NCBI RefSeq assembly: GCF_002797935.1
Contig: NZ_PGER01000001.1
Span: 1,736,001-1,800,000, forward strand
DNA from: Flavobacterium sp. 1
GTDB taxonomy: Bacteria > Bacteroidota > Bacteroidia > Flavobacteriales > Flavobacteriaceae
Direction of reading: 5' to 3'
Length of the DNA stretch: 64,000 bases
The position numbers and the translations under genes were made by a program. Under the pieces are notes generated by a model, which was not told where the DNA came from, did not search any database, and saw only the letters and a program-made list of their open reading frames with translations. Position 1 is the stretch's first letter; each line of letters begins with the position of its first letter. Shown here piece by piece: positions 36,886 to 45,246 of the stretch.

Positions 36886-37791
36886 ATGATGCTAAATTCA
36901 AAAACAATTGGCAATAAAATTGCCCAAGCAAGAAAGGAAATTAATCTTTCACAAGCAGAACTTGCTCAGCAAGTTTCAATCAGTCCGCAAGCAGTGGGTA
37001 AATGGGAACGTGGCGAATCTTTGCCAGACATATCCACATTAAACCGGCTTGCAGAAATTCTTGGAGTTGACCTTAACTACTTCTCTGATAATTTTCAGAA
37101 CAAAGAAGTTGTAACGACATTTATGGAAAAAAATGACCCGCAAACAGTAGAAATTCAAACTAATCCAAGAAGAAAAAATGACTGGGATTGGGATATGTCT
37201 CAAGGTAACTGGAGTGATGCTGATTTTTCAGGTTTAAAAAACGTAAAGGAAAAGTTTAGTTCTTCAAATATAAAGAACTGCAAATTTATGAACTCTGATT
37301 TATCAGGTCTAATTCTTGGAAAAAACAATATTGAGCTTTGTGATTTTTCAGGTTCGGACATTAGAAACAGTAAAATCCAATCCTCAAACCTTTTAAATAA
37401 CCAGTTCAATAAATGTTCATTTATTGATGCTGAACTTTTTAAAAGTAATATCGAAAAATGCAACTTCTCTGAAGCGAACTTTGCGGGTGCGGAGATTCTG
37501 GAATCAAATTTTGAGAGTAGTACTGTAAATGATGTTGTCTGGAGATTTACCAAATTTAAAAAAGCAAACATTAGTAACATTACTTTCACAGGGACTTTTG
37601 AGGATTGTCATTTTGAACACTGCTCTTTTTACAAGGTTAAATTTGAAAATGCAACCATTTTAAATACCTTTTTCAAGTATAATGACAGATTCAAAAAAGT
37701 AGAATTTATAAACTGTACAGTGGATAGTATAACGTATGCATTTTTGAAAAATAATCAGGCGAATTTGAAAAGTGTTAATTTATTGGAATGA
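36886..37791 (+). CDS. XRE-family regulator fused to pentapeptide-like repeats
   Basis: The 301-residue protein has an N-terminal XRE helix-turn-helix at residues 5-60 (LSQAELAQQVSISPQAVGKW). Its C-terminal ~180 residues consist of short repeats of pentapeptide-repeat type (SDLSGLILGKN, CDFSGSDIRNS, SEANFAGAEILES), forming a right-handed beta helix. I take ATG 36886; a GTG at 36859 would add nine unrelated residues. A repeat copy follows 28 bases after the stop. Such a fusion could be a DNA-binding or DNA-mimic regulator; its target is unknown. Confidence 0.75.
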   Translation: MMLNSKTIGNKIAQARKEINLSQAELAQQVSISPQAVGKWERGESLPDISTLNRLAEILGVDLNYFSDNFQNKEVVTTFMEKNDPQTVEIQTNPRRKNDWDWDMSQGNWSDADFSGLKNVKEKFSSSNIKNCKFMNSDLSGLILGKNNIELCDFSGSDIRNSKIQSSNLLNNQFNKCSFIDAELFKSNIEKCNFSEANFAGAEILESNFESSTVNDVVWRFTKFKKANISNITFTGTFEDCHFEHCSFYKVKFENATILNTFFKYNDRFKKVEFINCTVDSITYAFLKNNQANLKSVNLLE

Positions 37792-37818
37792 ATAAATGAA
37801 AATAATATACCTCGCTTT

Positions 37819-38000
37819 GCGAAGTCTCCGACTTCGCCACACACGCTAAGCAAATAATACAATTCCGCAATCAAAGTCCTTGCGAGGAACAAAGCAATCT
37901 CACTATTATTAGCAAGCCCAGAAAATCATTGGAATGGATATAGCAAATGTGATTGCTTCGTACCCTGCTCTGCGAAGTCTCCCGACTTCGTCTGCGCTAT
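37819..38000 (+). repeat. 3'-end repeat family, copy 3
   Basis: GCGAAGTCTCCGACTTCGCC, ACACGCTAAGCAAATAATAC and GCAATCAAAGTCCTTGCGAGG, then a body closely similar to copy 2. A second GCGAAGTCTCCCGACTTCGT hairpin follows near 37974. It begins 28 bases after the XRE gene stop. Confidence 0.8.
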
Positions 38001-38321
38001 AGAATGTTTTAGAATCTTGAATAATAAAAACCACTTTTTAACCGCTTCATTTTAAATATTTTTTTAACTTTATAAGACTTTTAAATACAGCGCCTTAGGC
38101 TTATATATTTATATTTTTCTCCCCCATTTCTACAAACCATTTGCCCAACTAATCTTGATTGGTTTTACTTTTTTGATTTCGCATAATTTATCAGCAAACA
38201 GAATAAATACTGGGTATTACTAAACAAACCGAAGACTATATTTCATTCTTTTTGAATTCTTTAGTCAACATATTATTTGAAAGTAACTTAATAATAGCTA
38301 TAATTTTAAAACCTAATCAAA
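38001..38321. other. AT-rich promoter region of the truncated haemoglobin gene
   Basis: No gene. Contains GCGCCTTAGGCTTATATATTT near 38091, which resembles GCCTTAAGGTTTATATATTT near 42340 upstream of the cytochrome-like lipoprotein gene; a shared control site is possible. I find no complete -33/-7 pair. Confidence 0.4.
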
Positions 38322-38711
38322 ATGGAAAATAATGCAAACGAAAAAAGTCTTTACGAACGTCTAGGCGGTACAGAGGGAATTAGTACCATTGTTCACGAGG
38401 TTATAGAAGCCCACATGGTGAACCCTGGCATTAAAGCAAGATTTCTTCCTCTAAAAGATGACGCTGAACATTTAGCTGAAGTTAAAAAGCATGTGATAGA
38501 GTTTTTTGTCATGGGTAGTGGAGGCTCTCAACAGTACTCTGGCAAAGATATGCACTCAGCCCATGTTGGAATGAATATCAATCAAGGAGAATACATGTGT
38601 GTGATAGACGATATCATGTCAGCTCTTAACAAAAATAACGTTGATGAGCAATCCAAAAAAGATGTTCTGGCTATCCTTTATTCATTAAAAGACCAAATGA
38701 TTGGAGTATAA
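38322..38711 (+). CDS. Group 1 truncated haemoglobin
   Basis: A 129-residue 2-on-2 globin. SLYERLGGTEGI at the N-terminus, PLKDDAEHLAEVKKHVIEFF in the middle and MHSAHVGMNI containing the proximal haem His (about residue 86-87) define the TrHb1 (GlbN) family. It binds oxygen or detoxifies NO in the cytoplasm. Near neighbours are a stress protein, a cytochrome-like lipoprotein and a nitroreductase, so a redox or NO-stress context is plausible. Confidence 0.9.
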   Translation: MENNANEKSLYERLGGTEGISTIVHEVIEAHMVNPGIKARFLPLKDDAEHLAEVKKHVIEFFVMGSGGSQQYSGKDMHSAHVGMNINQGEYMCVIDDIMSALNKNNVDEQSKKDVLAILYSLKDQMIGV

Positions 38712-38820
38712 CAACGGGATATTTAAAATAGTAAAGTACATAATGTGGTTCCAATAATTTTAGGGTTCCAAATTGCCATTTCACAGCTGTACAATTCTGA
38801 AAGCTTTCGGAATCCACTCT

Positions 38821-38880
38821 GCGAAATCTCCCGACCTCGTCACACACGCTAAACAACCAATACAAATCAGCAATCAAAGT
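38821..38880 (+). repeat. 3'-end repeat family, copy 4
   Basis: GCGAAATCTCCCGACCTCGT, CACACGCTAAACAACCAATAC and CAATCAAAGT, about 110 bases after the haemoglobin stop, followed by the CCACAAAC terminator. Confidence 0.75.
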
Positions 38881-38917
38881 CCTTGCAAATTCCAGATAAT
38901 TTATCAGAACAAAACAT

Positions 38918-38949
38918 AAAAACCACAAACAGCTGCTTGTGGTTTTTTT
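38918..38949. terminator. Terminator between truncated haemoglobin and Usp genes
   Basis: AAAAACCACAA / TTGTGGTTTTT hairpin with a T run on each strand; it can stop both convergent transcripts. A near-identical copy sits at 40719-40752. Confidence 0.88.
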
Positions 38950-38986
38950 GTACTTATAATTTGAATTAATTACAATGCTGCTACTT

Positions 38987-39808
38987 TTAAAGCGGAAGTG
39001 ACAAGAGAGGAATTTCGCTTCTAGAAGCCATCATTCTTGTTTTGCTGATATGCACCAATGAGTCCCAAAAGCCATATTTATAAGGAACCATAATCAGTAA
39101 ATCGGCATTTATTTGGGTTATTTCATCCTGAATGGCTTTAATTATTGCATTAGATGCTACAGTTTTATAATAATAATTTGTTCCATTTAATTCATCTGCA
39201 AAATGTTCTATTACTTTCGCTTCTTTTTGCTCGTTCTCCAACTCATTAAGCTTGTTGCTCACATGAAACATTTCTATAGCTGCACCTAATCGGACAGCAA
39301 TATTTTTCACCTTCTGTAATATAGTTTCATGTACTCCACGGGTAATATCGCACGCAAAAAGTATTGTTTTCAACCCTTTATATGTGGCGTTAAGAGGAAC
39401 TGCCAGCACTGGAAATTTAAGTCTTTGCAAAACTGCTGTAGTGGTATTGCCTAACAAATCCTGCTCTATCGAATCTTTTAACATCCCCATAACAGCAATA
39501 TCAGCTTGAGTAGCATCGATTGTCTTTTGAAGTTGATTCTCAAAATCTCCCATTTTCAAAATCGGCGTTACTTCAATTTTATAATCCTCAGAGAGTTTCT
39601 TTGCTACATCAGAGAGTTTCTTTACGCTGGCTGCCTTTAATTCATCTATTGAAGAAGATTGCACGCGAGCATTAAGCGCATGTATAGAAACATGATATAG
39701 GTGGAATAAAATAATTTTAGCTCCTGTATCAGCAGCAAAATGAGAAGCATAAGCTGTAGCATTGCTAGCTTCTGGTGAAAAATCTGTAGCAACAAGTATT
39801 GTTTTCAT
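38987..39808 (-). CDS. Universal stress protein, two Usp domains
   Basis: A 273-residue cytoplasmic protein made of two UspA-like domains. The first (1-145) begins MKTILVATDFSPEASNA and has GMLKDSIEQDLLGNTTTAVL. The second (about 148-270) begins GLKTILFACDITRGVHETIL and ends in a less conserved GxxG-like loop (VPYKYGFWDSLVHI). It diverges from the TetR gene across a perfect 26-bp palindrome that covers its -7 element, so it is probably a direct TetR target. Confidence 0.88.
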   Translation of the reverse strand: MKTILVATDFSPEASNATAYASHFAADTGAKIILFHLYHVSIHALNARVQSSSIDELKAASVKKLSDVAKKLSEDYKIEVTPILKMGDFENQLQKTIDATQADIAVMGMLKDSIEQDLLGNTTTAVLQRLKFPVLAVPLNATYKGLKTILFACDITRGVHETILQKVKNIAVRLGAAIEMFHVSNKLNELENEQKEAKVIEHFADELNGTNYYYKTVASNAIIKAIQDEITQINADLLIMVPYKYGFWDSLVHISKTRMMASRSEIPLLSLPL

Positions 39809-39891
39809 AAATCTATTTTGTTTTTGTATAATTGATAAAAATAATCTGAAAGCGAAATTTTTCTTTATAACAAAAACGCCTTCACTCTTAC

Positions 39892-39921
39892 AAAGATACC
39901 AAACGTTTGGTATCTTTACAA
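39892..39921 (-). promoter_or_regulatory. usp promoter with a perfect 26-bp palindromic TetR operator
   Basis: 39892-39917 is a perfect palindrome whose half is AAAGATACCAAAC. On the minus strand TTG (39919-39921) and TATCTTTG (39891-39898) lie 20 bases apart, an excellent flavobacterial promoter. The palindrome fills the whole spacer and the -7 element. It lies between usp and the divergent TetR gene, so binding by that regulator would block usp transcription. An adjacent AT-rich inverted repeat (39918-39941, ACAATTTTAAA arms) adds more symmetry. Confidence 0.75.
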
Positions 39922-40052
39922 TTTTAAACTTTTAAAATTGTAAAATTTAGAATATTTTATGATAAAAGGTGAAAAGAACCTAATTTTATAAAGAAAATAT
40001 AGCTCTAAGATTATAATAAAAAAGTAGTCTGCATTAAATAATAAAAAATGTC

Positions 40053-40595
40053 ATGAATAATTATAAGAAAAAAAAAGATCCAGTTGAAAACCGAAAACTA
40101 ATTTTAGAAACCGCAATTGAATTGGCAAATACGTACGAACTAAGCCAGATATCATTTGATGCTCTTTCAAAAAAGTGCGGTCTCAGTAAAGGCGGTATTA
40201 TTCATCATTTTCCAACGAAAGAATCTATTTTTGATACTCTCTTCAAAGAAAATTTCGAAGAATACAAAAACTGGGTTCAAGAAGAATTAAAGTCGGAAGA
40301 TCTGCCCAATCCGGCTATTGCACTTCTTAGAATTACTCTAAGAAAATGTAATGACGAAAGCTATCGTAAACTGATGAAAGTAATCTATAAATGTTTAGTG
40401 AACAACGAACAATATTGCCAACTATGGAACGAATGGTTTTCAGAATACATAATTAAAAATTTGGACGAAGACAGCGAAATTAAAACATTATTAGGTTCTC
40501 TTGTTGCTATTGGAATATGGAACATGAATACATTAGGATTATACAAAATAGAAACACAAAAAATGAATAAAATACTGAATGTATTACCAAAATAA
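40053..40595 (+). CDS. TetR/AcrR-family transcriptional regulator
   Basis: A 180-residue regulator with an N-terminal TetR helix-turn-helix, ISFDALSKKCGLSKGGIIHH followed by FPTKESIFDTLF (about 35-65). The C-terminal ligand domain is not informative. The start at ATG 40053 follows a basic leader KKKKDPVENRK. The divergent usp gene and the central palindrome make the local control circuit likely, with autoregulation probable. The ligand is unknown. Confidence 0.88.
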   Translation: MNNYKKKKDPVENRKLILETAIELANTYELSQISFDALSKKCGLSKGGIIHHFPTKESIFDTLFKENFEEYKNWVQEELKSEDLPNPAIALLRITLRKCNDESYRKLMKVIYKCLVNNEQYCQLWNEWFSEYIIKNLDEDSEIKTLLGSLVAIGIWNMNTLGLYKIETQKMNKILNVLPK

Positions 40596-40620
40596 TTCTT
40601 TGCTTGAATCTCCAACGCCC

Positions 40621-40680
40621 TGCGAAGTATCGCAACTCTTTCGCACACGTTAAGCAACCAATGCAATTCTGTAATCAAAG
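40621..40680 (+). repeat. 3'-end repeat family, copy 5
   Basis: TGCGAAGTATCGCAACTCTT, TCGCACACGTTAAGCAACCA and GTAATCAAAG, 25 bases after the TetR stop. Its downstream flank (to about 40775) is nearly identical to the flank of copy 4. Confidence 0.72.
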
Positions 40681-40718
40681 TCTTTGCAAATTCCAGATAA
40701 TTTATCAGAACAAAACAT

Positions 40719-40752
40719 AAAAAAACCACAAACAGCAGCTTGTGGTTTTTTG
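40719..40752. terminator. Terminator between TetR gene and cytochrome-like gene
   Basis: AAAAAACCACAA / TTGTGGTTTTTT hairpin with T run; twin of the 38918 terminator. Confidence 0.88.
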
Positions 40753-40791
40753 TATTTGTAATTTGAATTAATAACAACTGATTCTATTCAG

Positions 40792-42252
40792 TTATATTCC
40801 TTTTAGGCGCAATCTGTATTCTTTCATGAATTCATCAGCATGTGCCTGCTTGATTTGTTTGGTGTTTAACCCTTGGAGACTTTTTACATATCCTTTAAAA
40901 ATATGGCTAATAAAGAGCGGTGAAAGATTAGAACCAGTACTAGTACTATTATACGTATTATGACAGGAGAAGCAATTAACAAGATTGTCAACTGTAGTTC
41001 CATGTATAGAAGTCGGTGCAAATCCTACCTGAACATAGGTTTCCATAGTAATATTGTAGGCAGCAACGGAACCTCTTGTCAATTTTCCAGGTTGAGAATT
41101 TGAAAGTTTATAACTTAACGAATCCAATAAGGCTGCTTGTGCCTTTGGATCTACATATCCTGCAGTATTTATCCATATTGAACCATTGTAGAAATAATTA
41201 TTCCAAACACCTTTCAGCTGTGACTCAACACTTTGATTGATAGTACGAATATTGCCCAAGTTCTCTGAACCATTTTGGCTTGTTTTCATATAAAGCTGCA
41301 CATTAGCAGATCCTTTCATTGCCTTTTCAACAGGAACACCATATTTGTAAACCGAAAAAACGTCTGTGTAAATACCATTTTTTGAAGTTATATTCTTAAC
41401 CGTAGCAGTGGAACTTTTATTGAAAAAAGGATAATCAACCGTGCTGGTCACTGGTGCATCACTTGTAGGCGTAGCCTTAGACCAATCATAGGCAGGTGCA
41501 AGATTTTCATGTTCAAAAGTAGCCCATACAAATTCGGGATGATTCTCCACAACTCCAACCACGTGCATTCCCAAAAGAGCCACTCTCGTTTTTACTCCAT
41601 TGATTTCTCCTTTTGTAATAAAATAGGAAGTAGTGTCTTTAAGAACGCTTGCCTTTATCCAAGAAGTTTTAAGTTCTAATGAGCCTACAGGAAAAGTTAC
41701 GTCTTTCAATTTGGTAGGATCGCTTTTTGCTATTGGTCCATATTTTAGCATTGCTGCATAAAGAAGCTTATCCATAAATATTGAATAATAAACCGTAGTC
41801 GAAGGTGGAATCCCCGATGGATAATTTGGCGTTTTCAAAATATCAGTAGTAGGAGAACTTGCCTGACCAGTATCTGTCAAAACAATTCCTTTACTTTGAT
41901 CTAGTCTTTTACCAGCCGAATTCACCTGAATCAAAGTTGTGATAAATGATGGCTGCCCATTTACCTCATTGGTTAGCCAAAGAAACTTTTGCCAAGACCA
42001 TTGATGAAAGTTACAATTAGTTACTGTGGCATTGTTTGCAAATACGCTTGTTGGTCCTTCATTTGGCGCAGGAGTTTTTCTGGTATTGTTTACAATTGCA
42101 AACCAACTAGCCGGAGCTAAACATTCCGATACACTGGCACTTGTACTTTTACTTGCGCTTGTATAATTTGCATTTTCACCTTTTGAATCTTTTTTGCAGG
42201 CACAAAATAAGATTAGAATAATTAAAAGTAATAGTTTTTTTGTCGTTTTCAT
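40792..42252 (-). CDS. Lipoprotein with one c-type haem motif
   Basis: A 486-residue protein with a lipoprotein signal (LLLLIILILFCAC, lipobox Cys about 19) and one CxxCH motif, CFSCH, near the C-terminus (residues ~431-435), so it is likely a periplasmic or outer-membrane cytochrome c-like protein. FHQWSWQKFLWLTNEVNGQP near residue 81 is a distinctive segment, but I cannot name the family. It is transcribed toward the TetR gene. A redox role fits the neighbouring haemoglobin and nitroreductase genes. Confidence 0.7.
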   Translation of the reverse strand: MKTTKKLLLLIILILFCACKKDSKGENANYTSASKSTSASVSECLAPASWFAIVNNTRKTPAPNEGPTSVFANNATVTNCNFHQWSWQKFLWLTNEVNGQPSFITTLIQVNSAGKRLDQSKGIVLTDTGQASSPTTDILKTPNYPSGIPPSTTVYYSIFMDKLLYAAMLKYGPIAKSDPTKLKDVTFPVGSLELKTSWIKASVLKDTTSYFITKGEINGVKTRVALLGMHVVGVVENHPEFVWATFEHENLAPAYDWSKATPTSDAPVTSTVDYPFFNKSSTATVKNITSKNGIYTDVFSVYKYGVPVEKAMKGSANVQLYMKTSQNGSENLGNIRTINQSVESQLKGVWNNYFYNGSIWINTAGYVDPKAQAALLDSLSYKLSNSQPGKLTRGSVAAYNITMETYVQVGFAPTSIHGTTVDNLVNCFSCHNTYNSTSTGSNLSPLFISHIFKGYVKSLQGLNTKQIKQAHADEFMKEYRLRLKGI

Positions 42253-42524
42253 ATTAGACTTCTTTAGTTAGATTTAATCTTATGTGTATTAAAAAACATG
42301 AAAGTATGTAATTTAACTAACCGCTTTTAAAAAAAATGCCTTAAGGTTTATATATTTAGGCATGAAGACAAGAAAAATGCGTACAAGTAAATACTGACTT
42401 AATAAAGTGCGTATATACTGCGTAACCAATATGCAAATACTATCCGCTAAGGCTATGTCTCCTAAACTGCAAAACATCTCAAAGCATTCACTGCAAAATG
42501 TTATAAACACCTAGCTCAATCAAA

Positions 42525-42555
42525 TTGTATAAACCTATTTATTGGCTTAACTTTG
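42525..42555 (+). promoter_or_regulatory. Promoter of the nitroreductase gene
   Basis: TTG (42525-42527) and TAACTTTG (42548-42555) separated by 20 bases match the Bacteroidota consensus; the start codon is 41 bases downstream. The rest of 42253-42524 holds no gene. Confidence 0.65.
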
Positions 42556-42596
42556 CTTCTTTAATCTATCCGATAAAACATTAAAAAAATGCAATC

Positions 42597-43196
42597 ATGA
42601 ATATTTTAGAATTAATAGCAAAAAGATATAATACAAAGAAATATAATACTGATAAAGCTATACCTCAAGAAAAGATTGAAGATTTAAAAGAAATATTACG
42701 CCTCACTCCTTCTTCTATAAACATACAGCCCTGGAAATTTACCTTTGTTCAAAATCCGGAAATTAAAACCAAATTAGCTTCGGTTTCGATGCACAATACA
42801 GAAAAAATCAATCAGGCTCCACTATTGGTTGTATTTAGTGTAGCCGATGATCTGGATGCTTTTCAAAAAGTGGTCGACAACGAATTACCGCAAGCCAGAA
42901 GAGATTGGTACAATCAAATAAAAGCAAGTATGCCAGAAGCCGATTTGAAAGTATGGCTGTCCCAGCAAGTGTATATCGCCTTGGGTGTTGGTTTGACAGC
43001 CAGTATTGCATTAGGTCTGGATTCAACAGCGATGGAAGGTATTGAATCTGATAAATATATGGATATTCTTAATCTGTCAGCATACAAACCACTATTTGCA
43101 ATGGCTGTAGGTTATGCTTCAGAGGATGATTTCAACCGAATTGAAGCGACTCCAAAATCTAGAAGACTGTTGGAAAATATAATTGAAGCAATTTAA
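42597..43196 (+). CDS. Oxygen-insensitive NAD(P)H nitroreductase-family protein
   Basis: A 199-residue FMN-dependent nitroreductase. ILRLTPSSINIQPWKF (about 34-49) binds FMN, and DSTAMEGIESDKYMDIL lies in the C-terminal half. This class reduces nitro groups or quinones with NAD(P)H. It has its own promoter and is followed by an NTF2-like frame in the same orientation. Substrate is not predictable. Confidence 0.9.
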   Translation: MNILELIAKRYNTKKYNTDKAIPQEKIEDLKEILRLTPSSINIQPWKFTFVQNPEIKTKLASVSMHNTEKINQAPLLVVFSVADDLDAFQKVVDNELPQARRDWYNQIKASMPEADLKVWLSQQVYIALGVGLTASIALGLDSTAMEGIESDKYMDILNLSAYKPLFAMAVGYASEDDFNRIEATPKSRRLLENIIEAI

Positions 43197-43236
43197 ACCC
43201 ACTGTGCAAAACACAAATATAAAAACCTCATAATCA

Positions 43237-43572
43237 ATAGATATAAACGAATTTTTATTAGACTGGCTGGAAATAAGCAACAGTTATAATACCGAAAAGT
43301 ATTTGGCAAAATACCTAGAAGATGCAGTATTGGACGATCCTTCTGTAGGTAGAAAATTTGTTGGACATAAGGGAATTCGGGAGTATTTTACCAGTTATTT
43401 TATTGGTTATAAAACACAAACCAAACTGGTAAAATTAGCTATTCTGGATAATGCCGCTCATATGGAAGTGGAGTTTACGGGTGAATTCCCTGAGGGGAAA
43501 ATTGGAGGAATCTTTGATTTCACTTTTAAGAATCAAAAAATAACAACAGTAACCGCAGATTTAAAATATTGA
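43237..43572 (+). pseudogene. SnoaL/NTF2-like protein lacking a usual start codon
   Basis: The open frame reads IDINEFLLDWLEISNSYNTE from 43237 and continues DDPSVGRKFVGHKGIREYFT to a TGA at 43572, a complete-looking NTF2/SnoaL-like domain of about 111 residues. The codon where ATG is expected is ATA (43237), and the only usual start is an internal TTG at 43303, which would remove the first helix. Either the start has been lost, ATA is used, or there is a base error. Confidence 0.65.
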
Positions 43573-43709
43573 CCGATGCCGGTTTAACAGGCAGCAATAT
43601 CATGTCACAACAGCAACGTTGACCTTAAGCCTAAAAACTTGTTATTTTAAGTTTTAAGTTTTATCTTATAATTTATCTTTACATTTGAAAGAGTTAAAAA
43701 GCAATCAAC

Positions 43710-44228
43710 ATGAAAAAACTAATACTAATCACCTTTTTATTAGCATCAATTTTAACGAATGCACAAAGCAGTAACGATGACTACGCAAAAAGCTCGGTGC
43801 TAAAAATTGGTGATTCTTTTCCAATTTTTAACTATTTAGACAAAGATGGCAAAAGCCACGAAAGTTCTGAATTTAAAGGCAAAGTAATTTTGATAAATTT
43901 CTTTGCAACTTGGTGTGGACCATGTATGATAGAAATGCCTCTTTTAGAAAAAGAAATTTGGGAACCATACAAATCAAATAACAATTTTAAGTTAATCAGC
44001 TTTGGCAGAGACCACAGCTTAAACGAAATAAATAATTTCATAAAATTAAAAAACTTCAACTTCGAAATTTGTCCTGACAAAGGAAAATTAATTTATAACC
44101 AATTTGCTACGCAATACATCCCTCGAAATTATTTAGTTGATAAAAACGGGAAAATCATTTACATTTCAGTTGGTTATAGTGATGAAGATTTTAAAATTTT
44201 AAAAGGAAAAATCAAATCATTGCTGTAA
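43710..44228 (+). CDS. Secreted TlpA-like thiol-disulfide oxidoreductase
   Basis: A 172-residue thioredoxin-fold protein with a signal peptide (LILITFLLASILTNAQ) and the active site ATWCGPCMIEMP (WCxxC at about residues 71-75). It acts in the periplasm, reducing or rearranging disulfides, for example in cytochrome c maturation. It follows the NTF2-like frame after 137 bases that hold no gene. The 44286 region carries a decayed 3'-end repeat. Confidence 0.88.
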   Translation: MKKLILITFLLASILTNAQSSNDDYAKSSVLKIGDSFPIFNYLDKDGKSHESSEFKGKVILINFFATWCGPCMIEMPLLEKEIWEPYKSNNNFKLISFGRDHSLNEINNFIKLKNFNFEICPDKGKLIYNQFATQYIPRNYLVDKNGKIIYISVGYSDEDFKILKGKIKSLL

Positions 44229-44290
44229 TTTATCCACTACACAACTCAAAAAAACTAGTTCTCCAATTCCATAAAGCTTTCAGAATCCCT

Positions 44291-44372
44291 CTTTCGTCAC
44301 GCACACTGTACAAGCTCCGACTTCCCTGCTCAAGTTGAACACACAATTCAATTGCATAAAAAGTCTTTGAGG
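44291..44372 (+). repeat. 3'-end repeat family, degenerate copy 6
   Basis: CTTTCGTCACGCACACTGTA, then ACACAATTCAATTGCA and AAAGTCTTTGAGG, follow the TlpA-like gene stop by about 60 bases. Similarity to the intact copies is partial. The rest of 44373-44650 is AT-rich without a gene. Confidence 0.5.
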
Positions 44373-44650
44373 AAAGATTATATCAAAACATTGAAAATGA
44401 AACACTAAGAAAAAAAAACAACTTTTTTTTAGCAGTTTTTTGTTATTTTTAAAAAGAAAGTTTTTTCTTGATTCTAAATAAAATAAATGTCTTTTGTCGA
44501 TATTTTAACAAAGTTTGACTAATTTTACACCATCTTTTAACAGTCAAAACCAAACTAAAAACTGGCAATATTCTGGCTGTCAAATCAGTTAAAACAAAAG
44601 AAACACCTAGCTCTTTTCATTATCAAAAGGAATAAAATATAACTGCTATT

Positions 44651-44899
44651 ATGAACTTTGTATCGAAAAATAAAAAAATATCATTCTTAAACATCTTAAT
44701 CGGTTTTTTTGCATCTTTATATGATTTAGGTTATGATTTTATAAAACTGTTAGTTGACTTTTTTGCATCTCTATATGATATGGCTCATGATTTAATATTT
44801 TTTATATGGGAATATCTAAAATGGATTACTGACATACGCCCTATCATGCCTCAAAACATCACTACTCAAGCTGAAAAATCAATAACAAGTAAATCGTAA
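44651..44899 (+). CDS. Small membrane-associated protein with an internal duplication
   Basis: An 82-residue protein with two tandem near-identical segments, FFASLYDLGYDFIKLLVD and FFASLYDMAHDLIFFIWE, each an amphipathic or hydrophobic helix. The underlying DNA is also repeated. The N-terminus is basic (NKKISFLN). No family is recognised; it could be a small membrane-interacting peptide. Confidence 0.55.
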   Translation: MNFVSKNKKISFLNILIGFFASLYDLGYDFIKLLVDFFASLYDMAHDLIFFIWEYLKWITDIRPIMPQNITTQAEKSITSKS

Positions 44900-44940
44900 A
44901 TTACAATCCCGATAATGTAGATTTGTAATCCATATAGATA

Positions 44941-45022
44941 GCGCGGATTTACATTATAAGTCAATTTAGACTCAAATATAATCTCTTTGATGTTCCAAAC
45001 GCTTATGATTGTAAATCCGTGC
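44941..45022. repeat. Inverted repeat in the spacer before the ABM gene
   Basis: GCGCGGATTTACA (44941-44953) and TGTAAATCCGTGC (45010-45022) pair with one mismatch. The type 'GATTTACA...CCGCGC' is one I associate with dispersed repeats. The remaining spacer (44900-45246) shows no gene. Confidence 0.6.
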
Positions 45023-45246
45023 TTGCGTTATTTATAGATTTGTGAGAAAGTTTTAACAACTCCGCTTTTAATTCCATTGAATTCTAGATGTATAAATGAA
45101 GCTGAAAGCAATTATTTTGTACTTTCACCACTACGAGTTATGGCGTTAATGTAGTACAGCTTACAGACTGTCCATGCAAACGAGAATTAATAATATGCAA
45201 TACGAAAGCCAAGCTTTAAATCAATTTACGGATAAAAATATTTTAG

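Noticed and set aside
35317..38000. CRISPR-like array
   Set aside because: Repeats are about 1 kb apart, imperfect, and separated by genes; no regular spacers and no cas genes.
35317..44372. Integron-like cassette array
   Set aside because: Gene plus trailing repeat is suggestive, but there is no integrase gene, no inverse core/core attC boxes, and spacers between genes are too large and irregular; kept only as an analogy.
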